Positions 51,276 through 61,330 of a stretch of DNA of 64,000 nucleotides are shown here, piece after piece (positions within the stretch are counted from its first letter, which is position 1; every line of letters starts with the position of its first letter). Source of the stretch: Pseudomonas simiae (GTDB taxonomy: Bacteria > Pseudomonadota > Gammaproteobacteria > Pseudomonadales > Pseudomonadaceae); the NCBI RefSeq assembly GCF_900111895.1, contig NZ_FOKB01000003.1:346589-410588 (forward strand). The letters run 5' to 3'. The notes below the pieces were generated by a model. That model did no database searches. It worked only from the letters and a program-made list of their open reading frames with translations, and had not been told where the DNA came from. The position numbers and the translations under genes were made by a program.

Positions 51276-53498
51276 TTAATTCACGGTGAGAATCGGGCTA
51301 CCCAACTTCTCCAACAACGTCGCCTGCGCACTGCGCGGGTTCTGGTTGCCGGTCGGCGTGTTGCGCACATAGCGGCCGTCCGACTGCAGGCTCCAGCTGT
51401 GGGTGTTGTCGGTGAGGTAGCTTTCCAGCTCTTTCTTGACCCGCATGATCAGCTTCTTGCCTTCCACCGGGAAGCACGTCTCGACACGCTTATCGAGGTT
51501 GCGCTCCATCCAGTCGGCACTGGAGAGGAACATCTGCTCTTCACCGCCGTTGAGGAAGTAGAACACCCGCGTGTGCTCCAGGAAGCGACCGATGATCGAG
51601 CGCACATGAATGTTGTGCGACACCCCGACAATGCCAGGGCGCAGGCAACACATGCCACGCACCACCAGGTCGATGCGCACACCGGACTGGCTGGCCTTGT
51701 ACAGCGCGCGGATGATCTTCGGATCCGTCAGCGAGTTGAACTTGGCGATAATGTGCGCCGGCTTGCCGTCGAGGGCGAACTGGGTCTCGCGGGCAATCAT
51801 GTCGAGCATGCCCTTCTTGAGGGTGAACGGCGCGTGCAGCAGCTTCTTCATGCGCAAGGTCTTGCCCATGCCGATCAACTGGCTGAACAGTTTGCCGACG
51901 TCTTCGCACAAGGCATCGTCGGAGGTCAGCAGGCTGTAGTCGGTGTAGAGCTTGGCGTTGCCGGCGTGGTAGTTACCGGTGCCCAAGTGGGCGTAGCGCA
52001 CGATCTCACCGGCCTCACGGCGCAGGATCAGCATCATCTTGGCGTGGGTCTTGAAACCCACCACGCCGTAGATCACCACCGCACCCGCCGCTTGCAGACG
52101 ACTGGCCAGCTGCAGGTTGGATTCCTCATCGAAGCGCGCACGCAGCTCAATCACCGCCGTGACTTCCTTGCCGTTACGCGCGGCGTCGACGAGGGCATCG
52201 ACGATTTCCGAGTTGGCGCCGGAGCGGTACAGGGTCTGGCGTACGGCCAGGACGTGCGGGTCCTTGGCGGCCTGCCGCAGCAGGTCGACCACCGGCGTAA
52301 AGGACTCGAACGGGTGCAGCAACAGGATGTCCTGCTTGCTCACCACACTGAAAATGTTCTCGCTGTTCTGCAGCAGTTTCGGGATCTGCGGGGTGAACGG
52401 CGTGTATTGCAGCTCCGGGTGGCTGTCCAGGCCGGTGATGCTGAACAGGCGCGTCAGGTTGACCGGACCATTGACCTGGTACAGCTCGGATTCGGCCAGG
52501 TTGAACTGTTTGAGCAGGTAGTCCGACAGGTGTTTCGGGCAGGTATCCGCTACTTCAAGCCGCACCGCATCACCGTAGCGCCGCGAGAACAACTCGCCGC
52601 GCAGGGCACGGGCCAAGTCTTCGACATCTTCGGAGTCCAGCGCCAGGTCGGCGTTACGGGTCAGGCGGAACTGGTAGCAGCCCTTGACCTTCATGCCCTG
52701 GAACAGGTCATCGGCGTGGGCATGGATCATCGACGAGAGGAATACATAGTTATCGCCAGCCCCCCCCACCTCTTCCGGTACCTTGATGATGCGTGGCAAC
52801 AGGCGTGGGGCCGGGATGATGGCAAGGCCAGAATCGCGACCGAAGGCGTCGATGCCTTCCAGCTCGACGATGAAGTTGAGGCTCTTGTTCACCAGCAATG
52901 GGAACGGGTGCGTCGGGTCGAGGCCGATCGGGGTGATGATCGGCGAGATCTCGTCACGGAAGTAACGGCGCACCCAGGTCTTGATCTTGGTGGTCCAGTG
53001 ACGACGACGGATGAAGCGGACCTGATGTTTTTCCAGTTCCGGCAACAGGATATCGTTGAGGATCGCATATTGGCGGTCCACATGACCGTGCACCAACTCG
53101 CTGATACGTGCCAGGGCCTGATGCGGCTGCAGGCCGTCGGCGCCGGCTTGCTCGCGGGCGAAGGTGATCTGCTTCTTGAGGCCGGCGACACGGATTTCGA
53201 AGAATTCATCCAGGTTGCTGGAGAAGATCAGCAGGAATTTGAGCCGCTCCAGCAGCGGATAGGACTCGTCCAGCGCCTGCTCCAGCACGCGGATGTTGAA
53301 TTGCAGTTGTGACAGCTCACGGTGGATGTACAGGCTGCTGTCATCCAGGTTGGTCACGGCGACCACCGGGGCCGGCACGGGCGGTTCGGCCACCACGGCA
53401 GGCGCGGCGGGCTCATGCTCCGGCGGGGTCTCGGTGACTTGTTCAACCACCGGGTGAGCGTCTTTTACGGCAACTTCTGAGAGTCCTTCGGTATTCAT
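51276..53498 (-). CDS. ppk: Polyphosphate kinase 1
   Basis: 740 residues. It builds long polyphosphate from ATP at the membrane. The N-terminus has a Pro/Val/Ala-rich extension of about 45 residues before the family start [21 protein letters not shown]. The catalytic His lies in [24 protein letters not shown]; the second PLD-like half has [29 protein letters not shown]1 affects motility, biofilm and stress survival in Pseudomonas. It follows hemB after 18 bp on the same strand. Confidence 0.97.
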   Translation of the reverse strand: MNTEGLSEVAVKDAHPVVEQVTETPPEHEPAAPAVVAEPPVPAPVVAVTNLDDSSLYIHRELSQLQFNIRVLEQALDESYPLLERLKFLLIFSSNLDEFFEIRVAGLKKQITFAREQAGADGLQPHQALARISELVHGHVDRQYAILNDILLPELEKHQVRFIRRRHWTTKIKTWVRRYFRDEISPIITPIGLDPTHPFPLLVNKSLNFIVELEGIDAFGRDSGLAIIPAPRLLPRIIKVPEEVGGAGDNYVFLSSMIHAHADDLFQGMKVKGCYQFRLTRNADLALDSEDVEDLARALRGELFSRRYGDAVRLEVADTCPKHLSDYLLKQFNLAESELYQVNGPVNLTRLFSITGLDSHPELQYTPFTPQIPKLLQNSENIFSVVSKQDILLLHPFESFTPVVDLLRQAAKDPHVLAVRQTLYRSGANSEIVDALVDAARNGKEVTAVIELRARFDEESNLQLASRLQAAGAVVIYGVVGFKTHAKMMLILRREAGEIVRYAHLGTGNYHAGNAKLYTDYSLLTSDDALCEDVGKLFSQLIGMGKTLRMKKLLHAPFTLKKGMLDMIARETQFALDGKPAHIIAKFNSLTDPKIIRALYKASQSGVRIDLVVRGMCCLRPGIVGVSHNIHVRSIIGRFLEHTRVFYFLNGGEEQMFLSSADWMERNLDKRVETCFPVEGKKLIMRVKKELESYLTDNTHSWSLQSDGRYVRNTPTGNQNPRSAQATLLEKLGSPILTVN

Positions 53499-53516
53499 CG
53501 AATGTTCCTGTGAGGG

Positions 53517-54551
<1,035 letters not shown>

Positions 54552-54738
54552 TTACGGGCGAGCGTTGCAGTTATAAGCGGCCATTATGACGAAGGTATGA
54601 CAGTTGTGCTTAAGGATGCGACCTGAAGTCGCATTCGTCACTTCTGTAGGAATTGTTCACTTCGTGACACATCTCGATACTTTCATGAATCTTCATGAAG
54701 GCGTAGGCTGCGCGTTCATTTCGCCAGCACCCCAGACC

Positions 54739-55368
54739 ATGCTTCAACAATTTCTGCATGACTTCGGCTACTTTGCGCTCTTCCTGGGCACCTTCTTTGA
54801 AGGCGAGACCATTCTGGTTCTCGCGGGCTTCCTGGCGTTCCGTGGCTACATGGATATCAACCTGGTGGTGGTCGTTGCCTTTTTTGGCAGCTATGCCGGC
54901 GATCAGCTTTGGTATTACATGGGCCGCAAGCACGGCCGTAAGCTGTTGGCGCGCAAGCCGCGCTGGCAATTGATGGGTGACAAGGCTCTGGAGCACATCC
55001 GCCGGCACCCGGATATCTGGGTGTTGAGCTTCCGCTTCGTCTACGGATTGCGCACGGTCATGCCGGTGGCGATCGGCCTTTCTGGCTATCCGCCATTGCG
55101 CTACCTGATCCTCAACGGTATTGGCGCCGCGATCTGGGCTTTGGCCTTAGGCGCTGCGGCCTATCACTTCGGGGCAGTGCTGGAAGGCATGCTGGGCAGC
55201 ATCAAGAAATACGAGCTGTGGGTATTGGGCGCGTTGCTGCTACTGGGCTTCGGCCTGTGGCTGCGCCGCCGTATCAAGAATGCGCGCATTGCCCGCGAGG
55301 CCTGTGCCAAGGCCCGGCTCGCCGCCGAGCCGGTCCCGGTCGAAACGCCTAAGACACCAGTCGAGTAA
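54739..55368 (+). CDS. DedA-family membrane protein
   Basis: 209 residues with about five hydrophobic segments. DedA proteins move lipids such as undecaprenyl phosphate across the inner membrane. Family motifs: FGYFALFLGTFFEGETILVLAGFLA with the membrane-embedded acidic residue, FFGSYAGDQLWYYMGRKHG, and FVYGLRTVMPVAIGLSGYPPLRY with the functional arginines. The start at MLQQFLHDF is by family similarity; no ribosome site is visible and an ATG at 54685 is possible. A basic, Ala-rich tail follows the last span. Confidence 0.88.
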   Translation: MLQQFLHDFGYFALFLGTFFEGETILVLAGFLAFRGYMDINLVVVVAFFGSYAGDQLWYYMGRKHGRKLLARKPRWQLMGDKALEHIRRHPDIWVLSFRFVYGLRTVMPVAIGLSGYPPLRYLILNGIGAAIWALALGAAAYHFGAVLEGMLGSIKKYELWVLGALLLLGFGLWLRRRIKNARIAREACAKARLAAEPVPVETPKTPVE

Positions 55369-56584
55369 ACCGGCTTCTGCAGCAGTAGAGGCCAATCACG
55401 CTGAGCAGGCTGTAGCTCAGCAGGCCCAGCCAGCCCAGGTGGCTGGCTGGCCATAGCCCGACCAGCGGCGCCAGCCAAACCAGCGGCACATTCAGCACCA
55501 GCCGTAAAAGCTCGGCCTTCAGCGCCCATGGGCGATTCTCCAGGGCCACACCCAAGGTAAACAACCCCAGCGCCATGGCACTCCAGCCCAGGACCAGCGC
55601 CGCCGTGGGCAGCCCTTCGCCGACGTTCATCAAATAGCTGCCAAAGCCCACATACGCCGCAAATTGCAGGGCGATATAGATCTGCTGACGTACATCCAGC
55701 GGCACCTCGAATTTACGGAACTGCGTCAGGTCATGCTTGGCCAACGGGTACTTGGCCTTCACGTCCGCCGGGCGCCAGCCAGTGCGCATGAACCAGATAC
55801 GCAACTTGTCCCACCCACGCTCGGTACGCCGCGCATCACTCCACAACTGCGCATAAAACTGCAGGTTGGCCCACAGTGGATTCCAGCTGGCCAAGGGCGT
55901 GGTCACGCCGAAAATCACCGGTTCGTTGTCGTCTTCTTCCTGGAAGGTGCCGAACAGCCGGTCCCAAAAAATGAACACCCCGCCGTAGTTGCGATCCATG
56001 TAGAGAGCGTTCTGTGCATGGTGGGCCCGATGATTGGACGGCGTGACGAAAAACCACTCATACCAGCCGAGCTTCGGCACATGCCGGGTGTGTACCCAGA
56101 ATTGATAGAGCAAATTGAGCGATGCCACGCTGATAAACACCACCAATGGCACGCCGAGTACGGCCAGGGGCAGGTAGAAGACCCAGCTCAGCAGGAAACC
56201 GGTGCTGGTCTGGCGCAGGGCGGTGCTGAGGTTGTAGTCCTCGCTCTGGTGATGCACCGAGTGCGCGGCCCACAGGATGTTGCGTTCGTGACCCATGCGA
56301 TGCAGCCAGTAGTAGCAGAAGTCGTAGAACACGAAGGCGAACACCCAGGTCCAGACACTCTGGGCCGGCAGATCGAACACGGCGAGATGCTTGAGGGCGA
56401 ACGCGTAGGTCAACAGCCCCACGCCCTTGGTCAGCAGCCCCGTGGTGGTCGAGAGCACGCCGGTGCTGAGGCTGTTGATGGCATCCGCCACCCGGTAGTT
56501 GCGCTCGCCGCGCCAGCGGTCGGCAAGCAGCTCTACCACGATCAAGGCGATGAAAAACGGTACCGCGTAAGGCACGAAGTCCAT
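55349..56584 (-). CDS. Sterol desaturase/fatty acid hydroxylase superfamily membrane enzyme
   Basis: 411 residues, several spans. The di-iron histidine clusters are in place: HRMGH (95-99), HSVHH (108-112) and HRAHH (about 186-190), spaced as in the superfamily. It likely hydroxylates or desaturates a membrane lipid; the substrate is unknown. The C-terminal third (from about 300) is an additional hydrophobic domain with four spans. Its end overlaps the convergent DedA gene by 20 bases. Confidence 0.9.
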   Translation of the reverse strand: MDFVPYAVPFFIALIVVELLADRWRGERNYRVADAINSLSTGVLSTTTGLLTKGVGLLTYAFALKHLAVFDLPAQSVWTWVFAFVFYDFCYYWLHRMGHERNILWAAHSVHHQSEDYNLSTALRQTSTGFLLSWVFYLPLAVLGVPLVVFISVASLNLLYQFWVHTRHVPKLGWYEWFFVTPSNHRAHHAQNALYMDRNYGGVFIFWDRLFGTFQEEDDNEPVIFGVTTPLASWNPLWANLQFYAQLWSDARRTERGWDKLRIWFMRTGWRPADVKAKYPLAKHDLTQFRKFEVPLDVRQQIYIALQFAAYVGFGSYLMNVGEGLPTAALVLGWSAMALGLFTLGVALENRPWALKAELLRLVLNVPLVWLAPLVGLWPASHLGWLGLLSYSLLSVIGLYCCRSRFTRLVS

Positions 56585-56700
56585 GGTCTGGTCCGGTCTA
56601 TTTTTGTTACATCAAGATTAGGTGCAGCGACGCGAGATCCCATTGGCAACAGATGACAAATTAGTAGACATTTAACGCCAAGACCCCAGGAGAAATGCCC

Positions 56701-57366
56701 ATGAGCAAAAAGATTGCAGTGATCCTTTCCGGCTGCGGCGTGTATGACGGCGCAGAGATCCAAGAAAGCGTGATCACCTTGCTGCGCCTGGACCAGCGCG
56801 GCGCTCAAGTCCAATGTTTTGCCCCGAACATCGCGCAACTGCACGTGATCAACCACCTCACCGGCGAAGAAATGCCCGAGTCACGCAACGTACTGGTGGA
56901 GTCGGCCCGAATTGCCCGCGGTGATGTGAAAGACATCCGCGAAGCCAATGCCGAAGACTTCGACGCGCTGATCGTGCCCGGCGGGTTTGGCGCGGCGAAG
57001 AACCTGTCGAACTTTGCCGTGGAAGGCGCCGGCTGCAGCGTCAACCCGCAGGTGTTGGAGCTGGCCGAGGCCTTTGCCGAAGCCGGCAAGCCTGTGGGGC
57101 TGATCTGTATCTCACCGGCCCTGGCGGCGAAGATCTATGGCCCGGGCGTGACCTGCACCATCGGCAACTGTGCCGACACGGCTGCCGCACTGGACAAAAT
57201 GGGCGCCACCCACCAGGAGTGCACGGTGGAAGATATCGTCGAGGACAAGGCGCGCAAGCTGGTGAGCACGCCGGCTTATATGCTCGGCAAAAACATCAGT
57301 GAGGTCGCTTCGGGGATCAACAAGCTGGTGGACCGGGTGTTGGAACTCACCCACGAAAACGACTGA
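56701..57366 (+). CDS. elbB: ElbB/DJ-1-superfamily glyoxalase
   Basis: 221 residues of the PfpI/DJ-1 fold. MSKKIAVILSGCGVYDGAEIQES at the start is the ElbB signature, IVPGGFGAAKNLSNFAVEG the loop before the nucleophile elbow, and GLICISPALAAKI carries the reactive Cys. E. coli ElbB has weak glyoxalase activity and was linked to isoprenoid synthesis. AGGAG precedes; an ATG two codons upstream (56695) is also possible. Confidence 0.93.
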   Translation: MSKKIAVILSGCGVYDGAEIQESVITLLRLDQRGAQVQCFAPNIAQLHVINHLTGEEMPESRNVLVESARIARGDVKDIREANAEDFDALIVPGGFGAAKNLSNFAVEGAGCSVNPQVLELAEAFAEAGKPVGLICISPALAAKIYGPGVTCTIGNCADTAAALDKMGATHQECTVEDIVEDKARKLVSTPAYMLGKNISEVASGINKLVDRVLELTHEND

Positions 57367-57413
57367 CGAGCAGCCAATCATTCAACTGTGGTGCGCGGGC
57401 TCCCCTACCGAGG

Positions 57414-57869
57414 TCAAGCCGGACGCATCAACTTAGTGAGAATGCGGTCCAGAGCATTGGCAAAGGCCTGCTTTTCCTTCTCGCCATGGGGCGGTGGACC
57501 ACCGCCCATTTGGCCCTGTTCACGCAGGTCAGTGAACAGGTTACGCACCGCCAGGCGTTCGCTCATGTTCGCCGGGCTGAACTCCTTACCCCGTGGATCG
57601 AGGGCGGTGACGCCCTTTTTCACCAGGCGGTCGGCCAGCGGCACGTCGCTGCAGATCACCAACTCGCCAGGCACCGCGTGCTCTACAAGGTAGTCATCCG
57701 CTGCATCCGGGCCGCTGGGCACTACGATCAGCTTCACACACGAAAAGCTCGGCTTGATCTGGCTCTGACCGGCCACCAGCACGACCTCGAACTGGCGCTT
57801 GAGGGCGAACTTCACTACCTGGTCCTTGGCTGCACGAGGGCAGGCATCGGCATCGATCCACACCCGCAT
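57414..57869 (-). CDS. UPF0178 (YaiI/YqxD) family protein
   Basis: 151 residues starting MRVWIDADACPRAAKDQVVK, with CVKLIVVPSGPDAADDYLVEHA and LVICSDVPLADRLVKKG; conserved aspartates of a PIN-like nuclease fold (DADACP, DAADDY, SDVPLAD). Function not established in the family. Its ATG lies one base after the stop of the FTR1 gene, so both are one transcript. The frame upstream of 57869 is within the FTR1 gene. Confidence 0.92.
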   Translation of the reverse strand: MRVWIDADACPRAAKDQVVKFALKRQFEVVLVAGQSQIKPSFSCVKLIVVPSGPDAADDYLVEHAVPGELVICSDVPLADRLVKKGVTALDPRGKEFSPANMSERLAVRNLFTDLREQGQMGGGPPPHGEKEKQAFANALDRILTKLMRPA

Positions 57870-57870
57870 G

Positions 57871-59766
57871 TCAGGCCGCCACTCGGCGCTTCTCGGCCAC
57901 TCGGCTGCGGCCATACAACACCACGATCGCCAGGATCGCCACAGCCTGCGCACTCAGCGAGTATGCATCGGCGTGGATGCCCAGCCAGTCGAAGTCAAAG
58001 AACGCCACCGGGCGAGTACCGAAGATGCCGGCTTCCTGCAACGCCTTCACGCCATGCCCCGCAAATACTACCGACAGCGCGCACAGCAACGCCGCGTTGA
58101 TGCCGAAGAACAGCGCCAGCGGCAACTTCGCCGAACCACGCAGGATCACCCACGCCAGGCCCACCAGCAGCACCAGCGCCGTCGCACCACCCGCCAGCAC
58201 GGCGTTGTGTCCAGCCGGGCCGGCTTGCAGCCACAGGGTTTCGTAGAACAGGATCACTTCGAACAGCTCGCGGTACACCGAGAAGAACGCCAGCATCGCG
58301 AAGCCGAAACGCCCGCCGCCGCCTACCAGGCTGCTCTTGATGTAGTCCTGCCAGGCGGCGGCGTGGCGGCGGTCGTGCATCCACACGCCGAGCCACAGCA
58401 CCATCACACTGGCAAACAGCGCCGTGCAGCCTTCAAGCAACTCGCGCTGGGCGCCACTCACGTCAATCACATACGCGGCCAATGCCCAGGTCGCCAGACC
58501 CGCCAACAGCGCCAGCCCCCAACCCACGTTGACGCTGCGCACCGCCGACTGCTGGCCGGTGTTACGCAGGAACGCGAGGATCGCCGCCAGCACCAGAATG
58601 GCTTCCAGGCCTTCGCGCAGCAGGATCAGCAAGCCGGAGATGTAGCTCAGCGACCAACTCAGGCCATCACTGCCCAGCAAGCCGGCGGACTCGGTGAGTT
58701 TGCCCTTGGCCACATCCAGGCGTTGCTGCACCTGCTCCACCGGCAAACCGTCCTGCAACGACTGCCGGTAGGCCATCAGCGCCTTCTCGGTGTCCTTGCG
58801 CACGTTGGCGTCGACGTTATCCAGCGAGCTTTCCACCAGCTCAAAGCCTTCCAGGTACGCGGCTACCGACAGGTCGTAGGCTTGTTCGTGGTCGCCGTTG
58901 CGGAATGCGGCCAGGCTCTTGTCCAGGGTGGTGGCGGTGTAATCGAGCAACTGCGCCGGGCCACGCTTGACCTGCGGCGGTTGCGCACGCTGGGCGCGGA
59001 ACGTCGCGGCAGCAGCAGGGCCACTCGCGGCCAGTACTTCATTGGGGGTCTGGCGTGCCAGGTCCGCAAGGTTGAACGGTTGCTCGCTTTTCGCGGCGGC
59101 CGGGTCTGCGGTGAAGCCGGCGATATACGTGGCCAGGTCCCAGCGCTGGCGGTCGTCCAGTTGGTCGGAGAAGGACGGCATGTCGGTGCCTTCAACGCCC
59201 AGACCGAGGGTGTTGTAGACCGCATAGAGGCTCAGGCGGTCCAGGCGCACAGGGTCACGCAGATTGGCCGGTGGCGGCGTCATACCGACGCTGGCCGGGC
59301 CATCACCGGCCCCCGTCGTGCCGTGGCACACCGAGCAATGCTGGGCGTAGAGCGGCTCGCCGCGCGTTGGATCAGGGGTGATCGCCGGGGCTTGGCTGAC
59401 CTCATAAGCCACGGCCAGTTGAGCGCCCAATTGACGGGCTTGCCGGGCGACTGTCGCACCGTCCTGACGGGCAGTGACAGCCGCTAACAGTTCATCGACG
59501 CCTTTGACCAACGCAGCGCGCTCCGGCCGCTGAGGGAGTTCTGCCACCAGGCCTTGCAGCACCCCGAGAAACTCAAGCTGTTCGCGGTATTCGGATTCAT
59601 CGATCACCTTGCCCGCCTCCACCGTCGGTGGATAGTCAGCGCCAATGTAGTCCAGCAAATGCAGGGCTTGTGGGGCGCCCTCGGCAGTCGCGGCCAACAG
59701 GTTGAAGCTGCACGACATCAACGCCGGCAACAGTAGCCAGACGAGAAAACGGAAGGGGGCAGTCAT
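57871..59766 (-). CDS. FTR1-family iron permease fused to cytochrome c
   Basis: 631 residues. Signal peptide or anchor to about 25, a helical periplasmic part, a cytochrome c domain (about 135-220) with haem motif CSVCH (144-148) and probable ligand Met in GTDMPSF, another helical region (about 270-365), then a seven-span FTR1 domain (about 372-620) with the iron motifs REGLE (384-388) and RELFE (499-503). Fungal Ftr1 takes Fe(III) after oxidation of Fe(II); here the fused haem domain may do the redox step or pass electrons. No Fur box found upstream. Confidence 0.92.
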   Translation of the reverse strand: MTAPFRFLVWLLLPALMSCSFNLLAATAEGAPQALHLLDYIGADYPPTVEAGKVIDESEYREQLEFLGVLQGLVAELPQRPERAALVKGVDELLAAVTARQDGATVARQARQLGAQLAVAYEVSQAPAITPDPTRGEPLYAQHCSVCHGTTGAGDGPASVGMTPPPANLRDPVRLDRLSLYAVYNTLGLGVEGTDMPSFSDQLDDRQRWDLATYIAGFTADPAAAKSEQPFNLADLARQTPNEVLAASGPAAAATFRAQRAQPPQVKRGPAQLLDYTATTLDKSLAAFRNGDHEQAYDLSVAAYLEGFELVESSLDNVDANVRKDTEKALMAYRQSLQDGLPVEQVQQRLDVAKGKLTESAGLLGSDGLSWSLSYISGLLILLREGLEAILVLAAILAFLRNTGQQSAVRSVNVGWGLALLAGLATWALAAYVIDVSGAQRELLEGCTALFASVMVLWLGVWMHDRRHAAAWQDYIKSSLVGGGGRFGFAMLAFFSVYRELFEVILFYETLWLQAGPAGHNAVLAGGATALVLLVGLAWVILRGSAKLPLALFFGINAALLCALSVVFAGHGVKALQEAGIFGTRPVAFFDFDWLGIHADAYSLSAQAVAILAIVVLYGRSRVAEKRRVAA

Positions 59767-59929
59767 GAACGAATCTCAAATGGAAATACGAAGTAACACA
59801 TTGTTAGGCTTTAACGGGTTTGACTCAAGGCGTAAGTGATTTGGCGTTTTTAGAGATGGGCACTATCACATCGAGTGGCAGGCGACAGGAGATGATCTCG
59901 GCGTTTACCGCACGCAACACAAATCAAAT

Positions 59930-60014
59930 GTGGGCGCTGGCTCGCCTGCGATGCAGACACCCCCGTGTTTCAGAAACACCGAGGTGATGCTATCGCCGGC
60001 AAGCCAGCGCCCAC
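59930..60014. repeat. REP doublet, variant GTGGGCGCTGGCTCGCCTGCG
   Basis: Arms GTGGGCGCTGGCTCGCCTGC and GCCGGCAAGCCAGCGCCCAC. Both arms carry the matching change GAGC to GCGC relative to the copies at 1880 and 16365, a compensated difference that keeps the stem. It lies between the FTR1 promoter region and the lysE-type gene end. Confidence 0.85.
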
Positions 60015-60036
60015 ATGTTTGATCCGGTTTCGTCAG

Positions 60037-60669
60037 TTATGCCGTTGCGCGGTGCAGGCTGGCGAGAAAGCCCGCCGCCCCCACAAACAACCCCGCAAAC
60101 GTACGGTTCAGACGTTTCTGTTGCTTAGGCGTACGCAGCAGGCGCAACACCTTCGACGCCAACCCCGTATAACCCGCCATCACCACCATATCGACGCAGA
60201 TCATCGTCGCCCCCAGGATCAGGTACTGGATCAGCAGCGGCGCCTGCGGGTTCACGAACTGCGGCAGTACCGCCAGCATGAACACCAGGGCCTTGGGGTT
60301 GCTGGCATTCACCAGAAAGCCGCGGAACATCATCGCCATCGGCTTGCCGATCGGGCGCACGGCCGCTTCATCGGTCATGTCCATGGGCAAAGCGCGCCAT
60401 TGCTTGATGGCCAAGTACACCAGGTACGCCACGCCAAACCATTTGATCGCATAGAAGGCGGTGGAAGACGTCGCCAGAATGGCACCCAGGCCGCAAGCAA
60501 CGACGGCAATCTGCATCGCCAGGCCCAGTTGCAGGCCGATGGCGTTCCAGTAACCACGCAGGAAACCGTATTGCAGGCCGCTGGACATCGAGGCGATGGC
60601 GCCAGCGCCAGGAGAAAGGGAGATGATCCAACTGGCCAGGAAAAAGGCCAGCCACGTATCGAGTGCCAT
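60037..60669 (-). CDS. LysE-family amino-acid exporter (RhtB type)
   Basis: 210 residues with about six hydrophobic segments. SPGAGAIASMSSGLQYGFLRGYWNAIGL is the family's first-loop signature (SPG), and FLVNASNPKALVFMLAVLPQFV a second. RhtB/LysE proteins export amino acids such as threonine, lysine or homoserine lactone. Substrate unknown; it stands alone. Confidence 0.92.
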   Translation of the reverse strand: MALDTWLAFFLASWIISLSPGAGAIASMSSGLQYGFLRGYWNAIGLQLGLAMQIAVVACGLGAILATSSTAFYAIKWFGVAYLVYLAIKQWRALPMDMTDEAAVRPIGKPMAMMFRGFLVNASNPKALVFMLAVLPQFVNPQAPLLIQYLILGATMICVDMVVMAGYTGLASKVLRLLRTPKQQKRLNRTFAGLFVGAAGFLASLHRATA

Positions 60670-60757
60670 TGCACACCTCGGAAGGGAGTTCGCTGTTGTG
60701 CCTTAAGCTAACTCCGCCGACCAAAGGCTGGCTATAGATTTTTACAAGATGTGAATG

Positions 60758-61330
60758 CTAGCGGTCGCCCGGAAACACGTGGGTACCTGGCCACCGCCGA
60801 ACAGAACGCTGGAAAAACAGACTGTTGGGCACTTGCACCATCGCGCTGTCAGTACCCGCCTCTGCCACTTCGATCAACGTGGTGTAGAGCAGATTGATCG
60901 CCACGACACGACCCTTCACCCCCGGTTTGTCGACGGTATCCACCAATTCGACGATATCGCCCAGGCGAAACGGCCCGACAGTGAAGATCAGAATGGCGCA
61001 CAGCAGGTTGGACAGTACCGACCACATGGCGAAGAACGCCACCGCGGCGACCGCGACAAACCCCGACAGCGCCGTCCACAACACCGTGGCAGACACACCC
61101 AGGCGGCCCAGCACAAAAATCAACGCACTGCCCATGATCAGCCAACGCAGGCCCCCGCGCAGCGGCATCAGCAGTTGCGGCGGAAACGGGTAGCGCTCAC
61201 CCAAGCGAGTGAGGCCCTTGGCGACAAAGCGCTGGGCGAGGTAGCCGGCCAGCAGGATCAGCAGGATTTGCACGCCGACCCAGACGGGTTCGACCCACTG
61301 CGTCGGTATTGGCAGTTGCAACGCTTCCAT
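60758..61330 (-). CDS. Small MscS-like mechanosensitive channel
   Basis: 190 residues. Three hydrophobic segments (about 15-33, 65-80 and 85-115) end in the pore helix ALSGFVAVAAVAFFAMWSVLSN, followed by the beta domain GPFRLGDIVELVDTVDKPGVKGRVVAINLLYTTL and VQVPNSLFFQRSVRRW. It lacks the large alpha-beta cage domain of MscS, so it is a minimal form. Its ATG shares one base with the yheS stop, so translation is coupled. Confidence 0.88.
   Translation of the reverse strand: MEALQLPIPTQWVEPVWVGVQILLILLAGYLAQRFVAKGLTRLGERYPFPPQLLMPLRGGLRWLIMGSALIFVLGRLGVSATVLWTALSGFVAVAAVAFFAMWSVLSNLLCAILIFTVGPFRLGDIVELVDTVDKPGVKGRVVAINLLYTTLIEVAEAGTDSAMVQVPNSLFFQRSVRRWPGTHVFPGDR

Noticed and set aside
51399..53312. 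Open frame of 637 codons on the plus strand
   Set aside because: Antisense to ppk; its composition (Gln, His, Val, Asp repeats) is typical of a mirrored coding frame.
57799..59487. Open frame of 562 codons on the plus strand
   Set aside because: Antisense to the FTR1/cytochrome gene, no motif, and it has no ribosome site.
59767..59929. Fur box before the FTR1 gene
   Set aside because: No stretch close to the 19-bp consensus was found, although iron control would be expected.
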